Assembly (NCBI RefSeq): GCF_000621125.1
Contig: NZ_JHZC01000015.1
Span: 1 to 64,000, forward strand
Length of the DNA: 64,000 nucleotides
Direction: 5' to 3'
DNA from: Maribacter antarcticus DSM 21422
GTDB taxonomy: Bacteria > Bacteroidota > Bacteroidia > Flavobacteriales > Flavobacteriaceae
Below are positions 45,895-54,828 of the stretch, piece after piece (position 1 is the stretch's first letter; every line of letters begins with the position of its first letter). The position numbers were made by a program, and so were the translations under genes. The notes beneath the pieces are model-generated. The model ran no database searches and was not told the origin of the DNA. It saw nothing but the letters and a program-made list of their open reading frames with translations.

Positions 45895-47319
45895 ATGAAA
45901 TTAAAATTTTTATTATTTCTATTATCGGTTATCATTTTAAATAGTTGTAAAAACGTTAGTAATCCAAGTATAACTGATGTATCAAGAATTACCAATAATC
46001 AAACTCTGATAGATTCTTTGATGAAGGTGTCCTATGAACGTGGTGTTTTTAATGGAAATATCCTCGTAGCAAAGAACAATAAAATAATATATCAAAATGA
46101 GTTTGGATATTCAGATAGCTCAAAATCAAAAGAGCTTAATCCAAACTCAATATTTAACCTTGGATCTATAGGGAAAGAATTCAACGCTGTCGCTATAATG
46201 ATGCTAAAAGAAAAAGGATTACTTAATCTAGATGATAAAATCTCGAAATTTGAAATGCATCTTCCAGAATGGTCAAATACTATAAGTATAAATCATCTTC
46301 TTCAGTATACTAGTGGATTGCCAAGAGTGAATTGGAGGAGTGTTAAAAATGAGAAAGACATTTTTGTTGATTTAAGCAAGATTAAACAGTTGAAATTTAA
46401 ACCTGGTTCTGGTTATACTTATAGTATTAATAATATTATTCTTCAAAGAAAAATTATTGAAAAAGTATCAGGAATGAGTTTCATTGATTTTGTACAGTCA
46501 AACATTCTTAGTCCAAGTAATATGAAAGATGCTCTTATTGACCCAAGAAGTGATAACCCTCAATTGGCAACACCATTTAATAATGATTTCATTAATGATA
46601 AGCCAATGGATATTGAAATCACAGGTTGGGTTCATCCTACTGTAAATGATATGTACAATTGGATTGTAAGTTTACATTCTGGAAAGTTAATTTCTGAAGA
46701 ATCTTTAAATCAATTATTCAATTCGTTCTCTGAAAGTAGCGAAGCAGCATTAGGAGGTGGAAAATTTAAAAACAATAGGTTACTTATTCATCAACATCAA
46801 GGGTCATCTTTCAACTACGAATCTTTTATCCATTATAATGCAAAAGAAGATTTGGTAATCGTTTTAATGACCAATAATAAAAATTTTAAACTACGGGAAA
46901 TTGCTGAATCCATTGAAAATATTTCGAAAGGAAATTCCTTTTTAACACCTCAAAAGTCTGTTTATCTTACGATAAGACAAAAATGCTATGATGATGTAAA
47001 TGAAGGGATACAATTCTATAAAACCTTAAAAAACAACTATCCAGACACGTATAATTTTTCAAATGAAACTGAATTAAATCGAGTAGGTTATAAATTAGTT
47101 GAGAAAAATCAGATCGAAGACGCAATTGAAATCTTTACACTGAATGCACATATTTTCCCTAAAAGTAGTAACGCATTTGACAGTCTAGCGGAAGCCTATG
47201 GATTGTTTGGAATGACTTCTGAATCCCTAAAAAATTATAAAATTTCGCTAAGACTCAATCCGAATAATATAAACGCAAAAAAACAAATAGAAAGGCTTAA
47301 AGAGAGTTTTAAAAATTAA
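45895..47319 (+). CDS. Serine hydrolase (beta-lactamase/penicillin-binding class C fold) lipoprotein with C-terminal TPR
   Basis: 474 aa, lipobox LNSC (Cys18). Active-site Ser91-x-x-Lys94 (NLGSIGKEF) is intact. The second motif is YTYSIN: the usual Tyr-x-Asn is Tyr176-Ser-Ile, a substitution that argues against a true beta-lactamase and for an esterase or peptidase variant. Residues about 390-470 contain TPR-like helices (NAFDSLAEAYGLFGMTSESL). Located in the periplasm or on the surface; same operon as the second CMD gene. Confidence 0.85.
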   Translation: MKLKFLLFLLSVIILNSCKNVSNPSITDVSRITNNQTLIDSLMKVSYERGVFNGNILVAKNNKIIYQNEFGYSDSSKSKELNPNSIFNLGSIGKEFNAVAIMMLKEKGLLNLDDKISKFEMHLPEWSNTISINHLLQYTSGLPRVNWRSVKNEKDIFVDLSKIKQLKFKPGSGYTYSINNIILQRKIIEKVSGMSFIDFVQSNILSPSNMKDALIDPRSDNPQLATPFNNDFINDKPMDIEITGWVHPTVNDMYNWIVSLHSGKLISEESLNQLFNSFSESSEAALGGGKFKNNRLLIHQHQGSSFNYESFIHYNAKEDLVIVLMTNNKNFKLREIAESIENISKGNSFLTPQKSVYLTIRQKCYDDVNEGIQFYKTLKNNYPDTYNFSNETELNRVGYKLVEKNQIEDAIEIFTLNAHIFPKSSNAFDSLAEAYGLFGMTSESLKNYKISLRLNPNNINAKKQIERLKESFKN

Positions 47320-47334
47320 AAGAGAATAAATAAG

Positions 47335-47946
47335 ATGGCTAAAAACTTTGCAGAAATAGCATTTACAGATGCGGTTAAAAAATTACAGGAAAAGTACGGT
47401 AGTCGCAAGAGCTATGAACGTATGGAAAGATTTAGTGTGATTGATGGATTGACTGATAATGAGATGACATTCATTGAAAACCGGGACAGTTTTTATTTGG
47501 CCTCCATAGGAGTCAAAGAATTTCCATACGTACAACATCGCGGAGGCCCAAAAGGATTCTTAAAAGTGCTAGATACAAAACGCATCGGTTTTATTGATTT
47601 TATTGGAAATAGACAATACGTTTCTGTGGGTAATATGGCAACCAATACTAATGTGTCTCTTATTATGATTGATTATCCTTCTAGGTCACGATTAAAAATA
47701 TTCGCTAAAGCAGAGATTGTTGAGCTTGATGATACTTCTGAATTATTTAAAACATTAAATCTAGAGAACTACAAGTTTCGTCCAGAACGAATGATGGTGT
47801 TTCATATCGAAGCCTACGATTGGAACTGTCCCCAGCATATTACACCACGATATACTACTGAGGAAATTGAAGCCGCTTTTTTACCACAACAAAAATATAT
47901 TGCTTCATTAGAGCAAGAAAATAAAGCGCTAAAACAAAAACGATGA
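47335..47946 (+). CDS. Pyridoxamine 5'-phosphate oxidase-like flavin-binding protein
   Basis: 203 aa, cytosolic. Split-barrel flavin-binding fold: TFIENRDSFYLASIGVKEF, VQHRGGPKGFLKVLDTKRI, FIDFIGNRQYVSVGN, RLKIFAKAEIVEL and the C-terminal NCPQHITPRYT. The family (PNPOx-like, alternatively general stress flavoproteins) binds FMN or heme and reduces small electrophiles. Its stop overlaps the ATG of the CPBP gene by four bases, so the two are translationally coupled. Confidence 0.9.
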   Translation: MAKNFAEIAFTDAVKKLQEKYGSRKSYERMERFSVIDGLTDNEMTFIENRDSFYLASIGVKEFPYVQHRGGPKGFLKVLDTKRIGFIDFIGNRQYVSVGNMATNTNVSLIMIDYPSRSRLKIFAKAEIVELDDTSELFKTLNLENYKFRPERMMVFHIEAYDWNCPQHITPRYTTEEIEAAFLPQQKYIASLEQENKALKQKR

Positions 47947-48647
47947 AAACTAAATCATATTTATATCTTGGATTAATTGTCTTATTAACAATTTCATTAG
48001 TCGTTATCAGTCATGGACTTGATGGAGTTGTTTTATTTAAAAGTCTTTCTGTACCAATTAACAAACAGATTTTATACCAGACAACAACCTTACTTATTTC
48101 AGTTTTTCTTTTACTTGTTTTAAAATCAGTTAAGAAAAATGAATTTAAAGCATACTTTAGAAAAGGGGATGTTTCTGCCAAAATTTATCCAGAACCTTAT
48201 GTTGGTATTAACCCAAAACCGAATGAAAACTGGTCTCATGTAGGAAAAAATTTGGCAATTGTTATTACTTTGGTAACTGCAATAATAATCTATTTCCAGA
48301 TTATTCATGAAAGTCAAATTAAGTTTATAAGCTTATTTAAAATCTTACCAATAAGTATCCTTTTTGCTTTAACAAATTCATTTGTTGAAGAAGTAATTAC
48401 AAGGTTTAGTGTTGTCGTTACTTTAAAAAATATAATATCTGATAAATATATTTCAATAATATCAGGGGTGATTTTCGGGACTGTTCACTTTTGGGGAAAT
48501 CCTGGAGGATTTGTAGGGCTTCTAGTTGCCGGTTTTTTAGGTTGGTTTTTAGCGAAATCAATGTTAGAAACCAAAGGTATTTTTTGGGCTTGGTTCATAC
48601 ATTTTTTACAAGATATTGTCATCATTACAGCATTATTAAGCATCTAA
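47943..48647 (+). CDS. CPBP-family intramembrane glutamic endopeptidase
   Basis: 234 aa, multi-spanning. Conserved motif 1 EEVITR (Glu-Glu-x-x-x-Arg), motif 2 VIFGTVHFW (His) and a third HFLQDIV. These Rce1/CAAX-like proteases cleave membrane substrates and in bacteria serve in bacteriocin self-immunity or maturation. It overlaps the flavoprotein gene by four bases. In this context a resistance or immunity role is plausible but not shown. Confidence 0.85.
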   Translation: MKTKSYLYLGLIVLLTISLVVISHGLDGVVLFKSLSVPINKQILYQTTTLLISVFLLLVLKSVKKNEFKAYFRKGDVSAKIYPEPYVGINPKPNENWSHVGKNLAIVITLVTAIIIYFQIIHESQIKFISLFKILPISILFALTNSFVEEVITRFSVVVTLKNIISDKYISIISGVIFGTVHFWGNPGGFVGLLVAGFLGWFLAKSMLETKGIFWAWFIHFLQDIVIITALLSI

Positions 48648-48802
48648 CAGCGTTAGAGAAAAAAATAATAAATAATGAAACCAGTGCCTGAAAAAATCTT
48701 GTTATTCTCAACAAAAAACAAATAAAGCTTATGATCACATTGAATATAGAATTATTTGAGTGAACGTTAAAAGAACAGTTAAAAACTAAATAACATGTAA
48801 TC

Positions 48803-49810
48803 ATGAATAAAATGAAAATAGCAATTAACGGAATGGGACGCATCGGAAGAGCTGCCCTAAAAGTAATAGTAGCAACACCAGAATTAGAATTGGTAGCAGT
48901 GAATGATATCGTTTCAGTAGAAAATATAGCGTATCTGCTAAAATATGATTCGGTATATGGAATATATGAAAAGGAAGTGTCGCACGACGAAAATAATCTT
49001 ATCATAAATGGTAAAAAAATTCAGTTCAATGCTGTTCGCAATCCAGAAGAACTGCCTTGGAAAGAAAACAATATTGATGTGGTCATAGAAAGTACAGGTT
49101 TTTTCACCTCTAATGAAGATGCAGAAAAACATATCAAAGCAGGAGCTAAAACGGTCATTATTTCTGCACCCACAAAAAGTGAAGACATTCCTACAGTAGT
49201 ACATGGGGTAAACTCAAAAGATGGCAAGACCAGTATTTTTTCATGTGCAAGTTGTACGACCAATAACATCAGTCCGGTAGTTGAAGTTTTGGGTCGTAGA
49301 ATAGGAATTAAAAAAGCCATAATGACAACGGTACATGCCTATACCGCTTCCCAAAGTATTGTAGACGGGCCCTCTGAAAAGAACTTAAGAATGGGGCGTG
49401 CGGGCGCGGCCAATATTATACCAACAGCAACAGGTGCAGCCATTGCAACGACTAAGGCTCTACCCCAATATGCAGGAAAATTTGATGGCATAGCACTTCG
49501 TGTTCCAATTCCTGTTGGGTCTATTTCAGATTTGACTTTTGTGACAGAACGACGTGTAACTGTGGAGGAAATCAACACTATTTTTGAGGAGGAATCCAAA
49601 ACAAGCCGGTATACCAATATATTGAACACCACAACAGAACCAATCGTCTCTTCTGATATTGTCAAGAGTCCGTTTGCATCGACCGTAGATTTGAATATGA
49701 CGCGTGTTGTGGATGGCGATTTGCTAAAAGTAATGACTTGGTACGACAATGAATGGGGATTTACAAATCAAATGATCCGGCAGATTTTAGAAATAAAACA
49801 GACTATTTAA
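48803..49810 (+). CDS. gap: Type I glyceraldehyde-3-phosphate dehydrogenase, accessory copy
   Basis: 335 aa, full length. Rossmann start AINGMGRIGRAAL, catalytic Cys151 in the loop SCASCTTNNISP, His178 (TTVHAYTASQ), NIIPTATGAA and WYDNEWGF at the C-terminus. The usual loop SNASCTTNC is changed at two positions: Asn148 to Cys and Cys155 to Asn, adding a second cysteine three residues before the nucleophile. The gene is the last of the TetR cluster, not in a glycolytic context. Either an inhibitor-tolerant second GAPDH or an enzyme with a modified substrate. The exact function is not determined by sequence. Confidence 0.85.
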   Translation: MNKMKIAINGMGRIGRAALKVIVATPELELVAVNDIVSVENIAYLLKYDSVYGIYEKEVSHDENNLIINGKKIQFNAVRNPEELPWKENNIDVVIESTGFFTSNEDAEKHIKAGAKTVIISAPTKSEDIPTVVHGVNSKDGKTSIFSCASCTTNNISPVVEVLGRRIGIKKAIMTTVHAYTASQSIVDGPSEKNLRMGRAGAANIIPTATGAAIATTKALPQYAGKFDGIALRVPIPVGSISDLTFVTERRVTVEEINTIFEEESKTSRYTNILNTTTEPIVSSDIVKSPFASTVDLNMTRVVDGDLLKVMTWYDNEWGFTNQMIRQILEIKQTI

Positions 49811-49817
49811 AGCACAA

Positions 49818-49865
49818 ATGAAAAATTTAATAATAATTACATTCACTTTAGTTGTAGCACGATAA
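49818..49865 (+). pseudogene. Truncated gene start: signal peptide only
   Basis: Seven bases after the GAPDH stop an ATG opens a 15-codon frame coding a hydrophobic signal-peptide start (MKNLIIITFTLVVA) ending at TAA. Nine bases later the right-hand direct repeat begins. It looks like the head of the next operon gene, cut off at a recombination junction. Confidence 0.5.
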
Positions 49866-49873
49866 GGATTTGG

Positions 49874-49926
49874 CTAATTGATTTTGAAAACTATTTAATG
49901 ACATTGTTCTTTAAGCGTTTCAAGGA
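49874..49926. repeat. Direct repeat D, right flank of the TetR island
   Basis: CTAATTGATTTTGAAAACTA and the following bases up to CAAGGA match 40640-40692 with few mismatches in the same orientation. The similarity ends exactly at the junction where copies A, B and C continue into the AAGATAATAAAAAT core. Together with copy B it brackets the 9-kb cluster. Confidence 0.6.
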
Positions 49927-50225
49927 ATTATGTTAACCAGAATTCCGATATGTTCCCTAGCTACTGAGGGTAAACGTAGTCACAATTGAATATGTTGATT
50001 GAGTCCAATTTCAAACAGGACTTCAAAATATCCTCATTTAACCTATCGGGACACGGTATTAATATTAGCTCCCTAAATAATCTAAAGTGCATTAATAGTA
50101 AATGAAAGTGCACTTTCTTCATTCGCCCCATCCTCTACTTCATTAATATAATAGTATTAGTTTTCATAACTGAGTGTTTAACTATTGTTTATGATAGTAA
50201 TACTTTCAAAATAAAATTTGTTTGT

Positions 50226-50233
50226 TATCTTTG
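50226..50233 (+). promoter_or_regulatory. Bacteroidota-type -7 promoter element for the carbonic anhydrase
   Basis: TATCTTTG fits the TAnnTTTG consensus of Bacteroidota, 21 bp before the ATG at 50255. It supports that start over the in-frame ATG at 50222. Confidence 0.5.
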
Positions 50234-50254
50234 ACATTATTAAACACATGCCTT

Positions 50255-50986
50255 ATGAAAAAACAATTCCTTACTATCACAAGTATAATGACCATGTCCA
50301 TTAATCTTGCTGCCCACCAGGATTTATTCCAAACTATTGAAATTAATCGTGACCGTATTCTTGTTGAGGAGATACTCACAGAGGCCGAACAGGCATCCCT
50401 AACTCCTTTAGATGTTTTAAACAGCTTAGCTGCAGGCAACGAGCGATTTGTAGGTAACGACCTAACCGCAAGGGATCACTCCTTTCAGGTTAGAGAAAGC
50501 GCTGATTCTCAATTCCCCAAAGCAATTGTGCTATCGTGTGTCGATAGCAGAGTGCCCGTAGAGGATGTTTTTGACAAGGGTATAGGGGATATATTTGTAG
50601 CAAGGGTTGCTGGTAATTTTATAAACGATGATATCCTTGGTAGTATGGAATTTGCCACTAAAGTTTCCGGAGCAAAGCTAATATTGGTACTAGGCCATGA
50701 GAATTGTGGCGCCATTCATGCTGCGATAGATGGTGCAGAATTAGGGCATATTACTAAGATGTTGGAGAACATAATGCCCGCTGTAGAAATTTCCACAATA
50801 GCGAACGGTCCAAGGTCTTCAAAAAATAGGCTTCTTGTTCATGAGGTGGTGGAAAACAATGTAAGAAACGCACTCCAGAAAATCAAAAAAGAAAGCAGTA
50901 TCCTTAGTACTATGTTCGAGAAAGGAGAAATCGATATCAAAGGCGCAGTATATGATATGGATACTGGGGTTGTTATTTTTCTGTAA
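50255..50986 (+). CDS. Periplasmic beta-class carbonic anhydrase
   Basis: 243 aa from MKKQFLTITS. Sec signal peptide. Zinc site complete: Cys95-x-Asp97-x-Arg99 (SCVDSRVPVEDV), His148 and Cys151 (GHENCGAI). It interconverts CO2 and bicarbonate; periplasmic beta enzymes of this kind support carbon or pH balance and bicarbonate uptake. Stand-alone gene with its own promoter element. Confidence 0.9.
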   Translation: MKKQFLTITSIMTMSINLAAHQDLFQTIEINRDRILVEEILTEAEQASLTPLDVLNSLAAGNERFVGNDLTARDHSFQVRESADSQFPKAIVLSCVDSRVPVEDVFDKGIGDIFVARVAGNFINDDILGSMEFATKVSGAKLILVLGHENCGAIHAAIDGAELGHITKMLENIMPAVEISTIANGPRSSKNRLLVHEVVENNVRNALQKIKKESSILSTMFEKGEIDIKGAVYDMDTGVVIFL

Positions 50987-51155
50987 GAATGAGACGTAAC
51001 AACGTGTACCGTTTGAAGGGTTATTTCAAACTTTTGGTTCAACAAAATTTATTGTTCTCCCCATGGCAAGAGTCAGTTGATTTGAGTTAGATTTTATAGT
51101 GGATATTTAGAACAATATATCCTTTTTTTTAAGCCACTAACCTAAAACTATTATT

Positions 51156-51806
51156 ATGATAAAATATCAATTACTATTATTATTCGTTTTTGTCTCATTT
51201 ATTAAAGATGGAGCGGCCCAATCAAAGTTGGCTTCAAATCAATTTAAAAAAGAATTCTCTAATTTAGAAGAGGCATTAAAGAATCCTGAAAATGTTTACA
51301 GGATTGACTTGAGCAATCAAAATTTAAAATTCTCAGACACTATTTGGTCAAAATTTACGAACCTTGAATATTTGAGTCTAAAGAATGATCACCTTAAAAA
51401 AATTCCCGCCGGTATTGGTTATTTAAAAAACCTTAAAGTACTAGATTTAAGTGGCAACGATTTTAAAGTTTTACCATCAACTTTCAGCAACTTAACAAAG
51501 TTGCAGGAACTATTTCTGAACGATGATAAAAATTTTAAGTTTAAAAAAAACATCTCCATTCTGAGCAGGTTACCAAACTTAAGATCTCTCCACGTTGAAA
51601 ATGATGGGCTAAAGTCATTACCTAAGGATATATTCAAGCTAAGTCATTTAGAATCATTGTACCTCAATAATAACGAATTCAAACAAATTCCAATTGAATT
51701 GAGTGGCCTAGAAAATTTACTATTCTTAGATTTTCATGATAATAAATTCAAGCTATCCTCTCAAAATATACAAAACCAAAATTTTGGTTACAAGATTAGG
51801 TTTTAG
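51156..51806 (+). CDS. Secreted leucine-rich repeat protein
   Basis: 216 aa with a Sec signal (LFVFVSFIKDGAAQ). Five or six LRR units at about residues 50-200 (LEYLSLKNDHLKKIPAGIG, LKVLDLSGNDFKVLPSTF, LQELFLN, LESLYLNNNEFKQIPIEL, LLFLDFHDNKFKL). Likely a surface or periplasmic protein-interaction module. Its partner is unknown. Confidence 0.85.
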   Translation: MIKYQLLLLFVFVSFIKDGAAQSKLASNQFKKEFSNLEEALKNPENVYRIDLSNQNLKFSDTIWSKFTNLEYLSLKNDHLKKIPAGIGYLKNLKVLDLSGNDFKVLPSTFSNLTKLQELFLNDDKNFKFKKNISILSRLPNLRSLHVENDGLKSLPKDIFKLSHLESLYLNNNEFKQIPIELSGLENLLFLDFHDNKFKLSSQNIQNQNFGYKIRF

Positions 51807-52660
51807 TTCGTCTAAATAGTCTTAAGAGGTTATTGCGAAAAGAAGCGCAGCGCATACTTTCGTTTATCAACTGGGTACAGATTATAATTTACTCAAAGAC
51901 TATCGGGTTTTAGAAAGATGTCCTCTAAAAGACAATAGTCGTTAATTATTGACTACTTGATTTAGAATGATCTGTGGCTATGTTTTTCAATATAACATCA
52001 ATACTATATAGCTATAGTAATTGATAAGATGCTACTTATTAACACCCTCTGCATCTTAATTCAATTATACCAAGTGGATAAAGTTGTACGATAAGTAACC
52101 CATGACAATTTAAACAAAGGATGCCGAATAATTTTGATTCCCAAGGTCAAAGAAATAGAACAGGAAAGCGGTTAGAAAAAGATGAAAGTGCATTGGAAGC
52201 TATAGTTCTCTATAACGCTAATATCTATCAAAATTTTGAAGGTAGCTTTCCTTATCAAATACTGGAAATACTATAGCGTAAGAAAAATTATGGACTAACC
52301 AAATAAGAGTTTTAGAAAAAGTTATCTTTGTTTTTGATTCACTTATTTCGACATAGATAATTGACAATCAACAAAATACGCAATAATTTAAAGAGGCCTT
52401 AGATAGGACAAAAGTATAAATGGCGAAATTCAAATAAAGGAAGAGCTAATACACTATGTTGCTAAACCTAAACATACTTTAAGGTTTACATATCTTTATG
52501 AAGATGTAATCACAAGGTTTAATTTCAAAATTTTTTGATATGAACTTGAATGGTATTATTTCCACATATTTTGTAAAATCATAAGGAGTCAATTTTTTAG
52601 TGTTTGCGAAAACACACTCGAAATGGCTTCAGTTCTGAATCCAAATTAAATAACAGCATA
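51807..52660. other. Intergenic region, possible decayed coding DNA
   Basis: About 850 bp. Only a 51-codon frame at 52121-52276 (start MPNNFDSQGQRNR) is of note. The next 200 bases read as protein-like pieces broken by several stops (WTNQIRVLEKVIFVFDSLI), which suggests a pseudogene I cannot name. A motif like the MITE arm (TTTAAACAAAGG) precedes the frame at 52120. Confidence 0.35.
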
Positions 52661-53374
52661 ATGAAAAAAACATATGTACTCATTGTATTACTCTTATCTA
52701 TTTTTTTAGTGCACGCTCAGAATACAACTGATTTCTTTTCAAAGTCTGATATGTTTTTTAAGACCAATGTAAAAAATGGTAGGGTTACTTATAAAAGTAT
52801 TAAGGATAGTCCGGAACCACTGAACGAATTAATTCAAATTGCCAAAGGAATTTCAGTAGATAAAATAAATCTGGACGAGTATCAGGCATTCTGGATTAAC
52901 GGGTATAACCTTTCGGTAATTAAAGGAATAATAGCAAATTATCCCCTAAAATCACCTTTAGATATTGATGGGTTTTTCGATAAAATTAAATATGATATTG
53001 GAGGGAAAAATATCACTCTTAACGATATGGAACACCAATTGTTAGAAGACAATTATTCCAAAGACCCACGCATGCACTTTGCTCTTGTTTGTGCCGGTTT
53101 AGGGTGTCCGCCTATAATTGACGAAGCCTATACGCCCACGAGATTGAATTCACAATTGGCTAGACAAACACAAAAAGCCTTGAATGACCCAAATTTCATT
53201 CAAGTAAGCAAAAATAAAGTAAAGATTTCACAGATTTTTATTTGGTACAAGAGTGATTTTAATCCTGATGGAAAGGTGACCGATTTTATTAACAGATACA
53301 AATCTGAAAAATTACCTAAAAATATAAAAGTGTCTTATTATCCGTACGACTGGACGTTAAACGACTTTGAATAA
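52661..53374 (+). CDS. Secreted DUF547 protein
   Basis: 237 aa starting at MKKTYVLIVL; the upstream ATG at 52604 adds 19 non-signal residues. Sec signal ending near LVHAQ. DUF547 hallmarks: DEYQAFWINGYNLSVIKGII, ITLNDMEHQLL, DPRMHFALVCAGLGCPP, PTRLNSQLARQTQKALND and IFIWYKSDF. The Cys/His-containing CAGLGCPP core suggests a hydrolase-like active site, but the function is not established. Confidence 0.9.
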   Translation: MKKTYVLIVLLLSIFLVHAQNTTDFFSKSDMFFKTNVKNGRVTYKSIKDSPEPLNELIQIAKGISVDKINLDEYQAFWINGYNLSVIKGIIANYPLKSPLDIDGFFDKIKYDIGGKNITLNDMEHQLLEDNYSKDPRMHFALVCAGLGCPPIIDEAYTPTRLNSQLARQTQKALNDPNFIQVSKNKVKISQIFIWYKSDFNPDGKVTDFINRYKSEKLPKNIKVSYYPYDWTLNDFE

Positions 53375-53450
53375 ATTTTAATTCATTACGGTGGTAAGGT
53401 ATTCATATTGCCATTCCAAAAATTTAAATAAAGGATTACTTATAATTCAT

Positions 53451-53515
53451 TGTAGCTGAATGGCTAGGAAACAATCCACAAGAGGTTTAATAGTGGTTCG
53501 ATTCCCTTCGATGCC
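53451..53515 (+). other. tRNA-like remnant 1
   Basis: TAGCTGAATGGCTAGG resembles a D-arm, and GTGGTTCGATTCCC a T-arm, spaced as in a tRNA. The T-stem has a mismatch and no complementary 5' acceptor strand is found. Degenerate at best. Confidence 0.3.
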
Positions 53516-53976
53516 TTGAGATGAATTAGGCACCTTTAAATGAATTTAAAATCAGCGATTCAATTTGGATAATCGTTACAATAGCATTGTAATTTCTGAT
53601 TCTACTTCGAAAGCCTGTTATTGTCTCATCAACAATTGGAGCATAAAATTTTTGATGTAAAGAAACTCATACCGCTGTATAATTATTCAATACATTTTAT
53701 AATACGAACTAAAAATAAGATACGGCTTATGGTTTAATAAAAGTCTAGGCTTCCTGAAAATATGAAATTGTTAGTCCTATTATACAAGGTTTAATTGAAC
53801 TAGTATAATTAATCACACTAGTCATTAAACTTTTAAAAAAACCTATGCATTTTCTACTTCGATAATCTATACAAATACTTATTTTTAGGTTATAACAAAT
53901 CAATAATCAGCGAATACGATACCGTATACGGTTTTCATAGAAAAGGTAGTAAAATATCGTGTTTTGGGAGCTTTTT

Positions 53977-54023
53977 TCAAACTCAGAACCTGAAGATTAC
54001 TGGTTCGAGTCCAATTCCCGCTA
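53977..54023 (+). other. tRNA 3'-half-like remnant 2
   Basis: ACTGG, TTCGAGT, CCAAT form a T-arm with one mismatch, followed by TCCCGCT plus A as acceptor 3' strand. The matching 5' part (AGCGGGA) is not present upstream. It may be a second att-type scar or a decayed tRNA; the isoacceptor cannot be assigned. Confidence 0.4.
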
Positions 54024-54055
54024 CAAAGCTTAACGCCAATATCTACGTGTATACC

Positions 54056-54625
54056 TTACCAGTGACCCGTTCCCATTTCCCCTTTAAAAGGTCCAACCAA
54101 GTCAGGAGTAATCCAACCAGCATAAAATTCACTGTCCTGCGCCACTGCTCGTTCCCCATCTATATAACATTCAAGATGCTGAGGATAGAATGCTATATGA
54201 TTTTCCAATGCTGTAAATTCTGGAAAAGGTTTCGTGTACGACCAAGCCACTGGGCGGTCAGGCTTCGTTTTTAAAGCCCAGTAAATCGCTTTCCCCTTCC
54301 ATTCGCACATTGACGTCTTTACGGGTATTCTTACAAATGCACTCATGTCAATATCACACTCGGGAATATAATAAGTTGGTGGGCTAGCCGTCTCTAGAAC
54401 TGCTAGAGAATTGTGAGAATCTGTAATTTTTTTCCCTTCGTATTTGACTACTATTGGTTTACTCATTCTTTCAATAATAGGTGGACGTGGAAAATCCCAA
54501 ACAGACCGCTGCCCTTTTTTTGGCTCTATGGCAAAAGGTGGTCTTTTAGTACCCGTATTACCCCAGCTTTTACGAGCCTTTTGCAACCAATTTAATTCCG
54601 ATTTACGTTTCTCATTTAACCCCAT
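54056..54625 (-). CDS. DUF427 protein
   Basis: 189 aa, cytosolic. Diagnostic DUF427 motifs: TSMCEWKGKAIYWAL, AWSYTKPFPEF, HIAFYPQHLECYIDGE and GWITPDLVGPFKGEMGTGHW. A longer N-terminus with a basic segment (KRKSELNWLQKARKSWGNTG) precedes the domain. The family is widespread and of unknown biochemical function. Confidence 0.85.
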   Translation of the reverse strand: MGLNEKRKSELNWLQKARKSWGNTGTKRPPFAIEPKKGQRSVWDFPRPPIIERMSKPIVVKYEGKKITDSHNSLAVLETASPPTYYIPECDIDMSAFVRIPVKTSMCEWKGKAIYWALKTKPDRPVAWSYTKPFPEFTALENHIAFYPQHLECYIDGERAVAQDSEFYAGWITPDLVGPFKGEMGTGHW

Positions 54626-54828
54626 ATATTCAGTTTAAACCTTTCATCCTTTTTTTAAGTTTTTAATTTTATCTTGGCTCGCTGACATAATGTCCTAACT
54701 AATATTTGATTTAATGCTCAGCCACGTTTAAAGTTAGTAAACTCTAATTTTAAACTTTCTGGTTTAACAGCAGCAGGTCACCTTTTACAACCAAGTTTAA
54801 ATTCTATCTACATTAGTACCGTTAAAAT

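Larger units (their letters stand above)
53375..54055. other. Intergenic region with tRNA-like debris
   Basis: About 680 bp with no gene. It contains an arm of the dispersed repeat (AATTTAAATAAAGG at 53421-53434), a short repeat at 53790-53814 shared with 40287-40311, and two tRNA-like remnants listed separately. Confidence 0.45.

Noticed and set aside
45895-47319. True class C beta-lactamase
   Set aside because: The Tyr-x-Asn motif is Tyr-Ser-Ile and a TPR tail is attached; serine hydrolase of unknown substrate is safer.
53977-54023. Possible selenocysteine tRNA (TCA in a potential anticodon loop), tempting because selD is in the window
   Set aside because: The anticodon stem cannot be formed, the 5' half is absent and there is no long variable arm of the tRNA-Sec type.
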